From positions 31,178,001-31,242,000 of the forward strand of contig BSWB01000006.1 in assembly GCA_033239125.1 (NCBI GenBank): a stretch of DNA of 64,000 nt. The letters run 5' to 3'. A model generated the notes under the pieces. The model worked only from the letters and a program-made list of their open reading frames with translations. It did no database searches and was not told the origin of the DNA. Below, piece by piece: positions 1 to 9,908 of the stretch (position 1 is its first letter; each line of letters begins with the position of its first letter). The position numbers and the translations under genes are program-made. The DNA comes from Fagopyrum homotropicum. Its lineage: Eukaryota; Streptophyta; Magnoliopsida; Caryophyllales; Polygonaceae.

Positions 1-251
1 TAAATGGCTTCAACTTCCATTTTACTTATTTGGTTATGTTGGAAATTATTTCAACTGGTTTATAACTAAATTGCTTCACCATCCATTCAATAGTAACATA
101 CTAACATGAAAGATATGTACCAGAAATGAATATCTTTAAATTTCAGACATTGAATATCAAGAGATAGCATAAGCACTGTTCATACGATAAATAACTTTCT
201 TAGATAGTAATACAATGAAAATTTGAAATATGATCTTTGACATTCCTTTAC

Positions 252-1391
252 CTTGATTGACTATTCATATTTGTGCTTCCAGTTGCTCGAGCATGAGACC
301 CTCGGGATAAATATGTAGCCATCTCTTCTTTTGTCTTGACTGCAGCTTCAGTAACACCCGCAAGGGTGATCCCTCCATTCACTGTCTCTCTAATGTGTAT
401 GGGAACTCTTGCAGGTCCACTAGGCTTTACTGAAGAGACACCTTCAGCTTTAGAAGCAGCAGGAGGGTTGGTATCAAGCAAGTCAAAGACTTCCTCTTTA
501 AAAATCTGCATGTATACATATAAGAATTATGCATCAGCCTACAAACAATAGCAAATTGACTTTAGAAGTCACAAAATTACAACAAACAAAGCTTCATTTA
601 AGGAGAACAAGGCTTGATTAATTCCATCACCTCAATGAATGAAACTCTAATTAAAAATTCGGCTTTATCCTTCATGGCCTCCACTTTTGTGAATATCGAT
701 TCCATGACCTTAGGAATAATGCCTCCATTGTCTTCTTCTCCATTGTAGTTTGTCCCCATGGTGTAAGTTTTACCAGAGCCAGTCTTAATAATAAAAAAAA
801 AAAAAGCAGAATTAAATAACCTAAAAAGGTAAAATACAAAATATTCAAATTCAAAGCAAGAGTTCTAGCTACCTGTCCATAAGCAAGGACGGTCCCGTTG
901 TATCCATGTACGAGGGCGTCTATAAGGGGAGCTACACATTCATCATATATTTTTGGACATGGAATTGCCCCGTTTCCAAAAACATAGTCGAAGGTAAAGG
1001 AATGCGAACCAATTTGTACCTAAACATAAATCCTCTATGGAATGAGAAGCTGAGAGCAAACAAATGAGTTTAAACTTAACCAAAATTATTTATCTAAGCA
1101 GCAGCTAATCCTCTATCAATGTTATCAGTCGAATGAGAGGCGGGGAGCAAAAAATTCAAATTTAACCAACAATCTTTGCCGAAACTCCTAATTGAATCAA
1201 GTCATTGAACCGCTAAATCGGGGGGAATCAAGAACGACAAATCTAGTTAGGATGCATACCTGGGGCTCTCCAGGAACTACTGATATGCAATCTGTACAAC
1301 CTTGCATAAGCTCGGTCGTAATCAACGGCCTGATATTGACAGCAACTCGAACGCATTCTTTATCACCAGATTTGACTTCACTGATTTCCAT
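252..1391 (-). CDS. Kinesin motor protein, KIN-4 type (5' part only; gene continues beyond the left edge)
   Basis: Microtubule-dependent ATPase motor. Four coding exons read on the minus strand with GT/AG borders and compatible phase: 1391-1260 (44 codons), 1019-873 (49), 783-631 (51) and 505-252 (84 codons plus 2 nt); a donor GTAAAGG follows at 251. The protein opens with VRVAVNIRPL (first motor strand), has the P-loop GQTGSGKT across the exon 2/3 border (about residues 92-99), then SFIEIFKEEVFDLLD, and ends in the window at NMNSQS, the beginning of the switch I box NxxSSRSH that the next exon should finish. The start at 1391 is the first ATG and sits right before the motor domain, as usual for N-terminal kinesins. 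The N-terminal wording recalls plant KIN-4 members (chromokinesin-like, cell-wall and division related), possibly KIN-4C rather than KIN-4A/FRA1; this subfamily call is from memory. The rest of the motor and any coiled coil lie outside the window. No disabling change seen. Confidence 0.9.
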
Positions 1392-2418
1392 CCCTAAAAT
1401 CTACCAAATTCGAAATAGAAAAACCCTAATAGTAAGAAAAGAACTCTATACAAAAAAGATCCAGATCAAGAAGGTGCAAAAACAAAATTTACATGCAAAT
1501 AATGTGAATATCCCAAAATTTAGCCCGCGAAGGAACAGGGAGCAGAAAGAGACGGACCTGGAAGTGGCGATCGAGTGGGGGGAGAGAGAGAAGGGGGTGA
1601 AGGCGAAGAACCGGGATGCTAATTTGAAATAGAACGGCGGAAAAACAAAAGCGGAGGAGATGAGATTCACGGGGTTTGAAATGAAGAAGCTTATTAATTG
1701 GATTGGAATAAGAGCGGTCGCGTCCGAATTCAAATTTGAGAAAGGGGTGTCCCAGCGAACGGTCGAAAATATTTAAGATTTTTTTCTATAAAAGAATGAA
1801 TAGGAAATTAATTACAAAATATAATTAAAAAAAGCACCCACTGAGTCTGTGGGATAAGAGATGAAAAGCACACCAACTATGGTTTGAAAACTATGAGGTC
1901 GAAACGGTAAAATTACGAGGACGACGGACTACTCTTCTAGTTGTTGTTTTAGTTCTTATCATCTGTTTTTCTTCATGTATTCGTCATTTCGATTTTTTTG
2001 CGTTTATATTGTCTTTTATACTCTAATTTCTATTATTAGTTATAATATCTTTTTAGATTTGGACACTCTATTCGCTTGTCGATTTATCTCGTTTTCTAGA
2101 TTTAAGAGATGTTATGACGTATATTGTTTCAAATTCTTTTTGTAATTTTTGGTGAAGTGTGTATATGTGGGGAGGACAAGGAAATAAGGATTAATTTATG
2201 AAAAATCTCTTAATTTTCTCCATAATTTTCCGTAATTATCATAATTTATCTATGTGAGATTAAAGAAAATTTCATAATTTTCATCCTCGATAGGCCACCT
2301 AATTCTCATAATACGCTTTTAACGAGCACGCCCATAATCTAAGGATAGGGTGAAAATTGTATAATTTTCATCTACTTAAATAAAGTTTCTTGGTTGTCAG
2401 TTAGGCATGAGGATGATC
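1392..2418. other. 5' flank of the kinesin gene
   Basis: The kinesin 5' UTR and promoter must lie here, because translation starts at 1391 and runs leftwards. A GC-richer, purine-rich stretch at about 1540-1740 is the likely leader/promoter-proximal part. I could not fix a transcription start, TATA box or UTR intron. Beyond about 1750 the sequence is AT-rich with no gene. Its distal part (about 2200-2340) resembles 5975-6105, see the repeat entry. Confidence 0.4.
2200..2340. repeat. Diverged dispersed repeat, copy 1 (copy 2 at about 5975-6105)
   Basis: Both stretches read, with changes, as TTAATT..TCC..TAATT, then GTGAG-TTAAAGAAA-TTTCA, ATAATTTTCATC, TCTCATAAT and CTTTT/CTTTA-A-CGA. The order of shared blocks is the same over about 130 bases, so common descent is likelier than chance AT-richness. 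The family is unknown to me. No terminal repeats or target duplication were found. Confidence 0.45.
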
Positions 2419-2433
2419 GAACCGGACTAGTAT

Positions 2434-4773
2434 TTTTTTTTTTGATACTGTACGGTAAGTGATTAAGCTAGATCATCTTCTCGAGACTCTCCAACCTAGA
2501 GCAACCTTCCGGATGAGATCCACCACCTGTGCGGGGATTGATGAGCAACCTAACGGGAAATCGTGTCCCAAATCAGCGAGCTTATCGGCAACACTATTGA
2601 CTTCCCTAAAGACATGATGAATCCTAACCTGCTGGAAATACCCCAAAATATTAGTAATGTCAGATATGATGAGATCAAGTTCCCATGGGGGTTTCCATAT
2701 TTGTTTAATTGAGTTGATGACTGTAAGATTATCTCCTTCAATCTCAAGTTTGTTGATCTCCATATCACATGCTCTGATCAAACCTTCCCGTAGCGCGCAT
2801 GCTTCAGCATGAAGGACCGATGCGTTCCCACACTGTCCGTAGCCTAGGGAGATGGTTGATGCATGTTGATTTCTTAGAATGAAATCAAAGGCTGAACCTC
2901 CGGAATTGTGTTTAGATCCATCAAAATTTAATTTGACAAAACCATTGTCCGGTTTAATCCACCAGATATTTCTGGTTTTTCTATTACTGTTGGCCGGTTT
3001 TTGTTTTGTTTGGTTCTTTCTCTTATTGGCATCTTGCCAGCTCCTTATTTGGTATTGTACTCATACCCCAATATTTTGAACTTTCTTATTATTAAAGATA
3101 TTTTAGTTTCTCTCAATCCAAACATTCCACCAGGTAACTGCTAGTTGGACCATTTGGCTGTCGTTTAGCTTATTTTTCAAAGAGGTGACCATGCTCGACA
3201 CATTTTGGGTAGAGTTGCTTACAAGTTGGAGCTCCTTCTTAGTGTTGGTATTGTGGAGATTTTCCAGCATGAAGGGGCAATTAAAGAATAAATGCTTAAT
3301 TGACTCATATGGATGATTGCAGAGGACACATTGCATGGGCACTGGAACCCTTTGTTTTTCCAAGTTTTCCTTAGTTGGGAGACCGTCTATAGACAGTTTC
3401 CAGATAAAATTTTTGACTTTGGGCATGATATCCATTATCCAAACCCACTCATTTGAATTAGTTGTGAGCCCTTTATTCTTGTGAATGAGGTCCATGGCTG
3501 ATTTCGTAGTGTACGATCCTTTATCCGAGGCTGCCTAGTAAAGGCGATCTTGAATAAATGACTTCGGGAGTTGATATGATTTGATTGCAGTCATAACCTC
3601 TTGTGGTAGAAGATTGTCTAGTTCTATTTCTAGTTTCTGGGTATTCCATTTGTTCTCTATGATATAGTTACTTACTAGTTTGTTTTCATCTATATCACTC
3701 CTATTCTTAATGAGTTTAATGAGCGGCTGATCTGTCGCCCACTTATCTTTCCAGAATTTAATGGTGTTGCCATCCCCAACGTTCAATCCGAATCCTTTTT
3801 CAAATTCCGTTCGGAGATTCATTAGTCTTCTCAATTGCCATGAGGTATTTTTCTGGGTTTTATAGCTCCATAGGAATGAGTCCTTGAGGTATTTTTCATT
3901 TACTATTTTAACCCAAATGTTATTTGGTTCTTCCATAATTTTCCATAGTAATTTCATTTGGAGGACTTTGTTCATATCTTCCGCTTTTCTAATACCCACT
4001 CCTCCACACTTTTTCGGTTTGCAAATTTTGTCCCAACTGATGAGAGGGTGAAATTTGGGCCCTTTGTTCCAAAAGAAAGCACGGTTGATTTGATCTAATT
4101 CTTTATGTATGTAGGATGGAAGCATGAAGCTTTGCATAATATAATTTGGTTTAGCATTAAGATTAGCCTTAATTAAAATTGTTCTACCTTCTTGTGATAG
4201 TGTGGAGGTTTTCCATGAGGTTAGTTGCTTCCTAGACTTTATTATTACATCTTCAAAGACGGTCTTATTCACTCGGCCATTCATGATAGGGCATCCAAGA
4301 TATTTATCCAACTCTTTTGTAGCGGTTATTCCGATTTTTATTTGGATTTGTCTTTCCATTTCGCACCCTACGTTTCTCGTAGTTTGGAATGACGATTTAT
4401 GGAAATTGACTTTTTGCCCCGAGATATGACAATAATTATTTAAGAGATCCAAAATTTTTGTGCTTGCATTTAGAGATGTTTTAGCAAAAATAATTATATC
4501 ATCCGCAAAGGCTAGGAATGGGATAATAGTACCACCTCTTGTGATCGGGAAACCGATTGTTTTATTATTTTGATAACATTCTTTTTGAATGCTTCTAGCT
4601 AGGACTTCCGCTCCTAAGTTGAATAGCATAGGTGATAGGGGATCACCTTGGCGTAAACCCCTCTCGGGGTATATTACTTCTGACGGTTTGTCATTGACTA
4701 GGATGGAATACGAGACTATGGAAATGCATTCTCTAATCCAGCTAATGAAATGTTGATCAAAACCAAATTTTTT
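2434..4773 (-). mobile_element. LINE-1: 5'-truncated L1-type LINE with target-site duplication
   Basis: A non-LTR retrotransposon copy on the minus strand. The 15-bp target duplication GAACCGGACTAGTAT is perfect at 2419-2433 and 4774-4788. The poly(A) tail appears as a T-run at 2433-2443 against the left duplication, and the other end breaks off inside the reverse transcriptase domain, which is classic target-primed reverse transcription with 5' truncation. Its 3' terminus (TATC before the A-run) resembles that of LINE-2 in this window, and both RNase H domains end in a similar ALGW..SRR tail, so the two are probably one family. The intact duplication and mostly open frame suggest a fairly young insertion. 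Confidence 0.93.
2473..4773 (-). pseudogene. LINE ORF2 remnant: reverse transcriptase, zinc-binding region and RNase H
   Basis: Reading leftwards in one frame: RT palm motif QGDPLSP (about 4640-4660), the catalytic FADDIIIFAK (about 4480-4510) and the RT thumb with GGVGIRKAEDMNK, down to 3535; then the plant LINE zinc-binding region with WKLSIDGLPTKENL and CVLCNH...HLFFNCPF (3103-3495); then RNase H with LNFDGS, HAEACALREGL, IEGDNLTVI and REVNSVADKLADLGH (about 2473-2970). The pieces 3535-4629, 3103-3495 and 2473-2781 share the same frame; TAG at 3535-3537, a TAA just left of 3103 and a TGA near 3066 separate them. The endonuclease and ORF1 are absent through 5' truncation. The protein would copy LINE RNA at nicked chromosomal DNA; this copy cannot make it. 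Confidence 0.92.
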
Positions 4774-4886
4774 GAACCGGACTAGTATAACATGACCTCT
4801 AATATATTTAGGACCTCAATTTTTTAGATATTCTTTTTTTTATACAACGGAAAAACATGATTAGGTACGGTCACTTTCGGGTATAA

Positions 4887-4963
4887 GACCATCATAGGAC
4901 ATTTACAAAAGTGAATGTCTCATGATTAGGTGTGGTCACTTTTGTAAATGTCCTATGATGGTC
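4887..4963. repeat. Perfect 28-bp inverted repeat (hairpin) with overlapping direct repeat
   Basis: The arm at 4887-4914 (starts GACCATCATAGGAC) is the exact reverse complement of 4936-4963, with a 21-nt spacer. Independently, CATGATTAGGT-CGGTCACTTT near 4857 recurs as CATGATTAGGTGTGGTCACTTT near 4921, a direct repeat of about 23 bp. It sits between the LINE-1 insertion and an older LINE relic. It may be the core of a small fold-back element; no outer target duplication was recognised. Confidence 0.85.
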
Positions 4964-4979
4964 ACACGTTCACTTCCAT

Positions 4980-5345
4980 TGAATATATAAAAATTCAAAC
5001 TTGTTAAAACCCCAATAAAAGATACATGTCAAAGATGATCGGTCGATTTTCACATAATGGTTTTCAAAAGTTCTTACTATTGTCAGGTTATCCCTTTGAT
5101 TTTCAAGTCTATAATGGCTAGTTCTAAAGCGTTCAAAATGTCTTCTCATAGTGTGCAAGCTTCAACACGAGTCAGTGAGATGAAACCACATTGACCACAC
5201 AATTAAAAAGGTTGTGAATAGGCTCGATGATCCCGTAAAATGTAGACAAATAAGTGATAACGTGTCCATTAATGTATCTTGATCCATCGAAATTGAGTTT
5301 CACTCGACCTCCATCTGATTTGTTTCAATTGATGTTTTTCTTGGC
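4980..5345 (-). pseudogene. Degenerate LINE RNase H relic
   Basis: On the minus strand, broken frames read GGRVKLNFDGSRY near 5290-5320, a degenerate ACTL.ED...LAIIDLKIKG near 5090-5165, and LTIVRTFENH near 5050-5095. These are in the same order as the LINE-1 RNase H motifs LNFDGS, ACALREGL, LEIEGDNLTVI. Several stops and frameshifts make it much older than its neighbour. No RT part was found beyond about 5345. Confidence 0.65.
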
Positions 5346-5639
5346 ATTTTATTGGTTCTCGACGTCGGGTTCTTTGAAGTAACGGTGTTTGACACTTTAA
5401 TTCTAAGAAAACATATTGTCTTTCATAGACGTTGAGTTTCAATTTATTCTTAAAGATGCATTAATTTATAGTTATCCGCGAATTCAATCCCAAATGACCA
5501 AATGCTAACCAGTCAAACATAACAAAAAACAAAAGGAAAATTTTAGGTCTTAAAGTTGTTTGTATATAATAAGTCTATGGTCTTTAAGGACCTCTTTAAT
5601 TTGTTAGTATTGATTATTAAATCATTTATCTGAATAGTA

Positions 5640-5970
5640 TAGAGATGTTATATGGGACTAGCAACTTGACTTCATTTCGACTCGACTCGTTCACTTTTAA
5701 ACTAGGCAAATATGAACAAATTTTAAAGCTCGTATACAAATTAGGCTCAAAATTGACTCGTTTATAAACGATCTCAGCTTGAGCATGTCAATGCTCAGCT
5801 CATTTGCATGCACTAACACTATAGGAGTGATATTAGCCAAGCTACTCGGGAAAAGTTCGTCGTGGGCTCGTTCACTTTATAAAAGGTGAATACATGTAAA
5901 TTAAGTTCGTTTAAGATTAGGTTCGGCTTTATCGACTCGTATAACAACCCTAAAAGGTGAATTCAGGTAA
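5640..5970. repeat. Dispersed repeat rich in GCTCG/AAACGA words, copy 1 (copy 2 at 38580-38970)
   Basis: Shared ordered blocks with 38580-38970 include AAATATGAACA, TTTTA-AGCTCGTATA, GAGCATGTCAATGCTC and ACACTATAGGAG, followed by a second partial round of the same words. The unit looks like two diverged sub-repeats in tandem. Repeats of this wording are widespread in plants, but I do not assign a class. The family also sits in intron 4 of the O-fucosyltransferase gene. Confidence 0.7.
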
Positions 5971-5974
5971 AGTT

Positions 5975-6105
5975 ATATAAACCCCTTAATTCCTTCCGTA
6001 ATTCTCAGGTTATATCCATACGTGAGGTTGAAGAAAGTTTCAAATAATTTTCATCATAGAAAAGTCCTATAATCTCATAATTCACCTTTAGCGAACCCAT
6101 TCTAG
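5975..6105. repeat. Diverged dispersed repeat, copy 2 (copy 1 at about 2200-2340)
   Basis: Second copy of the AT-rich repeat described at 2200-2340: same block order with CGTAATT, GTGAGGTTGAAGAAAGTTTCA, ATAATTTTCATC and TCTCATAATTC. It is adjacent to the GCTCG-rich repeat; whether the two belong to one element cannot be told by eye. Confidence 0.45.
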
Positions 6106-6183
6106 AGTTCAACATTCTTATGCATAATTTTTTGTCATTGGCCTTATTTTTTCAATTTTCTAATTATGTATCTACTATAAATT

Positions 6184-6366
6184 GTTAGATTATATTGGGA
6201 TGTATATTGTGTATATCCTTTATTTGTTAGTTTACCGTACGTGTTTTGTCCCTTTATATTTGTCTATATAAACAATATTTGATCAATAAAATAAACAAAT
6301 TTTCAGTTCATAAATCTCTACATGCATTAGAGACAACGATCCTCAAACACGCTTCTACCTAAACAA
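6184..6366 (+). repeat. Possible short solo LTR (Ty1/copia-like)
   Basis: Starts TGTTAGATTATATTGGGATG, contains a TATA-like TCTATATAAAC (about 6263) and an AATAAAATAAA polyadenylation-like run (about 6285), and ends near TTCTACCTAAACA. This layout (TG...CA, TATA, poly(A) signal within under 200 bp) is usual for short copia LTRs. No target duplication, internal domain or primer binding site was found, so the call is weak. Confidence 0.3.
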
Positions 6367-6680
6367 ACCCTAAAGTGCAAGCACTAGCCATGTCGCCATC
6401 ACTGCCGTCGATGATGGAAGCGGCTATCACATCAATTTGCGGGCACCATAGAGCCGACTCTACCAGTGTTTTATTATCGTCAACTAAATAGAACAAAGAC
6501 CAAAGAAGGGAGTAGGGTTCATTAAGTCCTCATTTCATCCCTTCGTCTCAACTCCCTAGGACGTCAACCTACTTGCATCCTAGGGCCCAACTTACACTAG
6601 GACACTAATCTACATGCATCATAGGGCCCGACCTATCCTAGGTTACTAACCTACCTACGTCCTAGAGTTTGACACTAGAT
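6367..6680. other. No gene recognised
   Basis: Contains a repetitive run of CCTAGG-type words between about 6540 and 6670 (AACTCCCTAGGACG, CATCCTAGGGCCC, ATCATAGGGCCCG, TACGTCCTAG), i.e. four diverged copies of an approximately 40-50-bp unit with 'ACTAACCTAC-TGCATC'. Otherwise nothing. Confidence 0.4.
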
Positions 6681-8488
6681 TCTAGTCAAATAATTCTCCC
6701 CTCATCATTAGTCAAACACACGATCTAGGCGTTTGGATCTTTTGTGGTTAGCATCACGACCCCTACTCCAAGTAAATTTAGGTCCAACAAATTCCATATT
6801 TATAAGTTGAGTTGCATCAACCCAATTTTTGAAAGTGCTAGTATCTGGAGAGAGTATCCTAGTATTGTTAGATTTCTCTTCTTCATGGATGATAGAGATA
6901 AAATTACCTCCAACAAATTTTGGTCCATTAATATTACGAATAGCTATTTGCAGACGTTGTCATGAATTAATTCTCATTTATAGAGTAGGAGGGTTATACA
7001 CCGAAATCAGCTCTAGCTTATGAAAATTCGATTTAAAAGAGACGTGGATACAGTGCTCCACAAGTTGCTTAGTAAAAGATATGAGCAAACTGACTTATTG
7101 AAAAATTTTAGTCATTAAACAATGACTCTCCTTTCTGGATCCATCTCTGGTTGGATGACCACCTCTATGCAAGGGTGTAATATTTATGTAGTTCCTTCTA
7201 CTCTTGATTTGAGTATCAAATTATTCTTTTTTTGGTCTCTTAGAACTTGTATTGAACTTTTTTCCCTCTTATTCGGGTTAGGATGTTGTTCCCTATTTTG
7301 TGTCTTAGGTATATGGTTGTTAGACTGAATGTGTGTTGTAGTCTTCTATATCTGACTTTGTGTCTCTTGTGCAATTTCGACTAGTGGTTGAGTCAAATTA
7401 CTTATTTTTGTAGTAGAACCGCTTGGGACCGAGGAGGTCAGGTTAGGTATGTTGGGCTTAGCAGTGATGGGACTAGGTATATTGGGGTTTGCACTACAAG
7501 GACTAGCCATGTTGGGATCAGTAGTGATGGGACAAGGAGTAATGGAAGGGAGACCTTTGTTGATTTATGTTCAATATTCTCTTCCAACTGAGTAAAACGA
7601 TTGGCCACCTTGTTGCACAATTTATCGTAGTTCCTTGTCTATTAGAACTCCTTTGTTGTCACCTTTGCTTGCTTATTGTCATCCAGGGGCCTAAGTTAAG
7701 CTCATTTTCTTCTTATGTGACCTTTATGGGTGTATCCTCTTGGACGGAATTTGTTTGATTCTCTAGGTTGTTATTTTGTGTATTTTCAGTTGGAGTAGCT
7801 ATCATTGCAATTTGTTCAGATGGTAAACGGAATTTGTCGAACGCATGGCCATGTACACCACATTATGGTAAATTGCATGTAACCCCTTATATTCAACACG
7901 AATTTAATTGTCTTCCCCTAATGAGGATCGTACCCATGAGTGGCTTCTCGAGATCAAATTCCACACAAACACTCGCAAAGCGGCCACGAGTTGTATACAA
8001 TATATTAAATCCACTCTCAAGGATTTACCAATATCAGAAGTCAATCCATATCATACAGATTTATCGTAGAGTTGTAGCGGTAGGTTCGAAAAGCTTGCCC
8101 AAGCAACAAAAGACTTTATATTTTCCTTTGATGGATTGATGTCGAGGTGCCATGGTTGCACTGCGATATAATGTCTAGAGATCTCCATGGTCCCCCCATA
8201 AGTTATCTCCTATAATATTCTAGGTCAAAGCGAATACAATATGTAACATTAGGAAAATCAATGATGAGTAATTTTCCTCTAAGGCTCCATAATTGATATA
8301 ATCTTCTTTCTAACGTCAAGAATGAAATAGTTCTCCCAAAAACATTAATGATTAGCGCCAAATTCTATCTTGTATTCAGGTTCTCCATAATATTGTCATA
8401 TATTTCAACCATTGACAAGCCTTTCTTTGCCTCTAATCTTGCTACTCTTAACTTGTTAGATTTTACAAGGCCGTCTCTAGAGAGAAGT
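6681..8488 (-). pseudogene. LINE-3 relic, right-to-left: ORF1 (DUF4283-type gag, zinc knuckle) then endonuclease
   Basis: The minus strand, in shifting frames, encodes the ORF1 protein of a plant LINE: LWSLRGKLLIIDFPNVTYC (about 8240-8300), GGPWRSLDHYI-like text (about 8170-8200), SFVAWASFSNLPLQLYDKS (about 8060-8130), a VCVEFDLEKPLMGT-like stretch (about 7930-7990) and the start of a CCHC knuckle region (about 7840-7900). A proline/glycine-rich linker with a 60-bp internal repeat follows (7440-7550). At about 6690-6970 the ORF2 endonuclease is recognisable by GGNFISI..EE, FVGPKFTWSRG and KRLDRVF. Many stops and shifts make this an old copy. The 5' part continues across the solo LTR at 9379-9600. 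RT and RNase H are missing on the left. Confidence 0.8.
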
Positions 8489-9378
8489 TGATGAGGGACC
8501 ATCCCCAACGCCCCCTATACATAGACCAATCACTAGAGTAAGGGCAAGAGCATTGAAGGAGAAGGGGTTAATATCATCATCATCAAGTTATATCATTAAA
8601 GATGATCAAGGAAACAAGCAATTGGATATATAGGCCCCACATGAATCCAACCGAGATATGATCAAATCTCTGTCGAGATTTGATTAAAATCTTGTTAAGA
8701 TAAGATTATAGTTAGTTAGTTAGTTAGTTTATACCTTTAAATCTCTAAACATTCTAAAGGTTTTTATCTTCTATCTTATATTTTGTAGGATTATTTTCGT
8801 CTTAACCATTAGGAGAATCTCTCCTATAAATACCCTAGAAAGGTCGAGATTATTCGTTGAGATTTTATAGTTTTTCACATACATTGTGAGATATTCGTTA
8901 GTTCATTTGCGAAGTGTGCGTTTTATTCATTCCAATTCAATAAAAAAAAAGGGAGCCTTTGATTGAATAGTTGCGAGTCTTTGCTAGATTGTTCTTGTAT
9001 GTGTTAATCTTCTTAACGATTGGTGTACTAGTCAAACTAGTCCCTCCTTGTGCTTGTCTTCTTTAGAAGGCTTGTGTAAGGTTGAAGAAGGAATGGTTAA
9101 GGTAAGCTCTTTGTTGAGGAGTTTTGATCCATTGTTCAAAGTTCTTTGCAAGAATATCTTGGTTCTTATCTTCCTATATTTTCATCCATTCATTATATTA
9201 TTCATCTTCTTATCTTTCCATTATCATCCATAATATTCACGTTCTTATTCTCTGAGTTTTCAAGAATCTCAGTCTTACCATATAAATCTCGCCCAAGATT
9301 TGCATCAAGATTCCTTTCTGTCATCGATTTCGTGAACTTCAATCTAGATCGAAAAACTGCGGCATCAACCCCGCATCA
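8489..9378 (+). repeat. Solo LTR of a Ty3/gypsy-type element inside LINE-3 ORF1
   Basis: Begins TGATGAGGGACC and ends CCCCGCATCA, the same TGATG...CATCA inverted ends as the two full LTR elements in this window. It has a TATA-like CTCCTATAAATACC near 8820. It is flanked by GAAGT (8484-8488) and GGAGT (9379-9383), a 5-bp target duplication with one change. LINE-3 ORF1 coding resumes directly on both sides. At about 890 bp it fits LTR size, and there is no internal domain, so LTR-LTR recombination is inferred. An alternative end at 9367 (GGCATCA) gives no matching flank. Confidence 0.65.
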
Positions 9379-9600
9379 GGAGTGGTGTTGGTTCTCTTGG
9401 TTTCTCGGTAATTGCCCTTGCATAAGATGTGGGTTGTTGAAGGGGAGTAATTTGTTGTTGTGAGGAATCATATTGTTGATGTAGAGGAGTTGGCAGAGAA
9501 GAAGCGGAATCCATGTTTGAGTTCGGCTGAGCAGGTGGCGCCGGCAACGCCGGACTCGAAGAAGAGGGTAGCATGAGGCAAATGCTCCAAGAAACAAGAA
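9379..9600 (-). pseudogene. LINE-3 ORF1 N-terminal part, separated by the solo LTR
   Basis: The minus strand reads MLPSSSSPALPAPPAQPNSN, a low-complexity P/Q/S tract and QQPTSYARAITEKPREPTPLL, running up to the LTR border. A 'SYARAI/SYKD' phrase near the end of a low-complexity leader, before the DUF4283 domain, is usual for plant LINE ORF1. With 6681-8488 it forms one disrupted ORF1. The upstream LINE end was not located; nothing recognisable lies at 9660-9900. Confidence 0.7.
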
Positions 9601-9908
9601 AACCCTTCTTGAAGAGAACGTTAGCCGGTCTTGTAAACAAAACTCGTAATATACGACATATTAAATTATGATCATATTTATAAAAACGGTTGTATGTATG
9701 TTGTAAACAAAATGAACATGATCCATTCATTACTTTGTCTAAATATGAGATTATTATCATGTGATATGATGAACTCATTTTGAAAATATTATATTTATAG
9801 GAACGTGGAGAAAAATGTATATGAATGCAACTTTTGATTAAATTAAATAAGATCAACGTGTATGTATAAGTTGTATATATTATATGAACATGTATCCATA
9901 TATATATA

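Noticed and set aside
1192..1632. 146-codon plus-strand ORF antisense to the kinesin first exon
   Set aside because: It overlaps conserved kinesin coding on the other strand and its translation has no family features.
4202..4429. Plus-strand 75-codon ORF within LINE-1
   Set aside because: Shadow of the minus-strand RT coding sequence.
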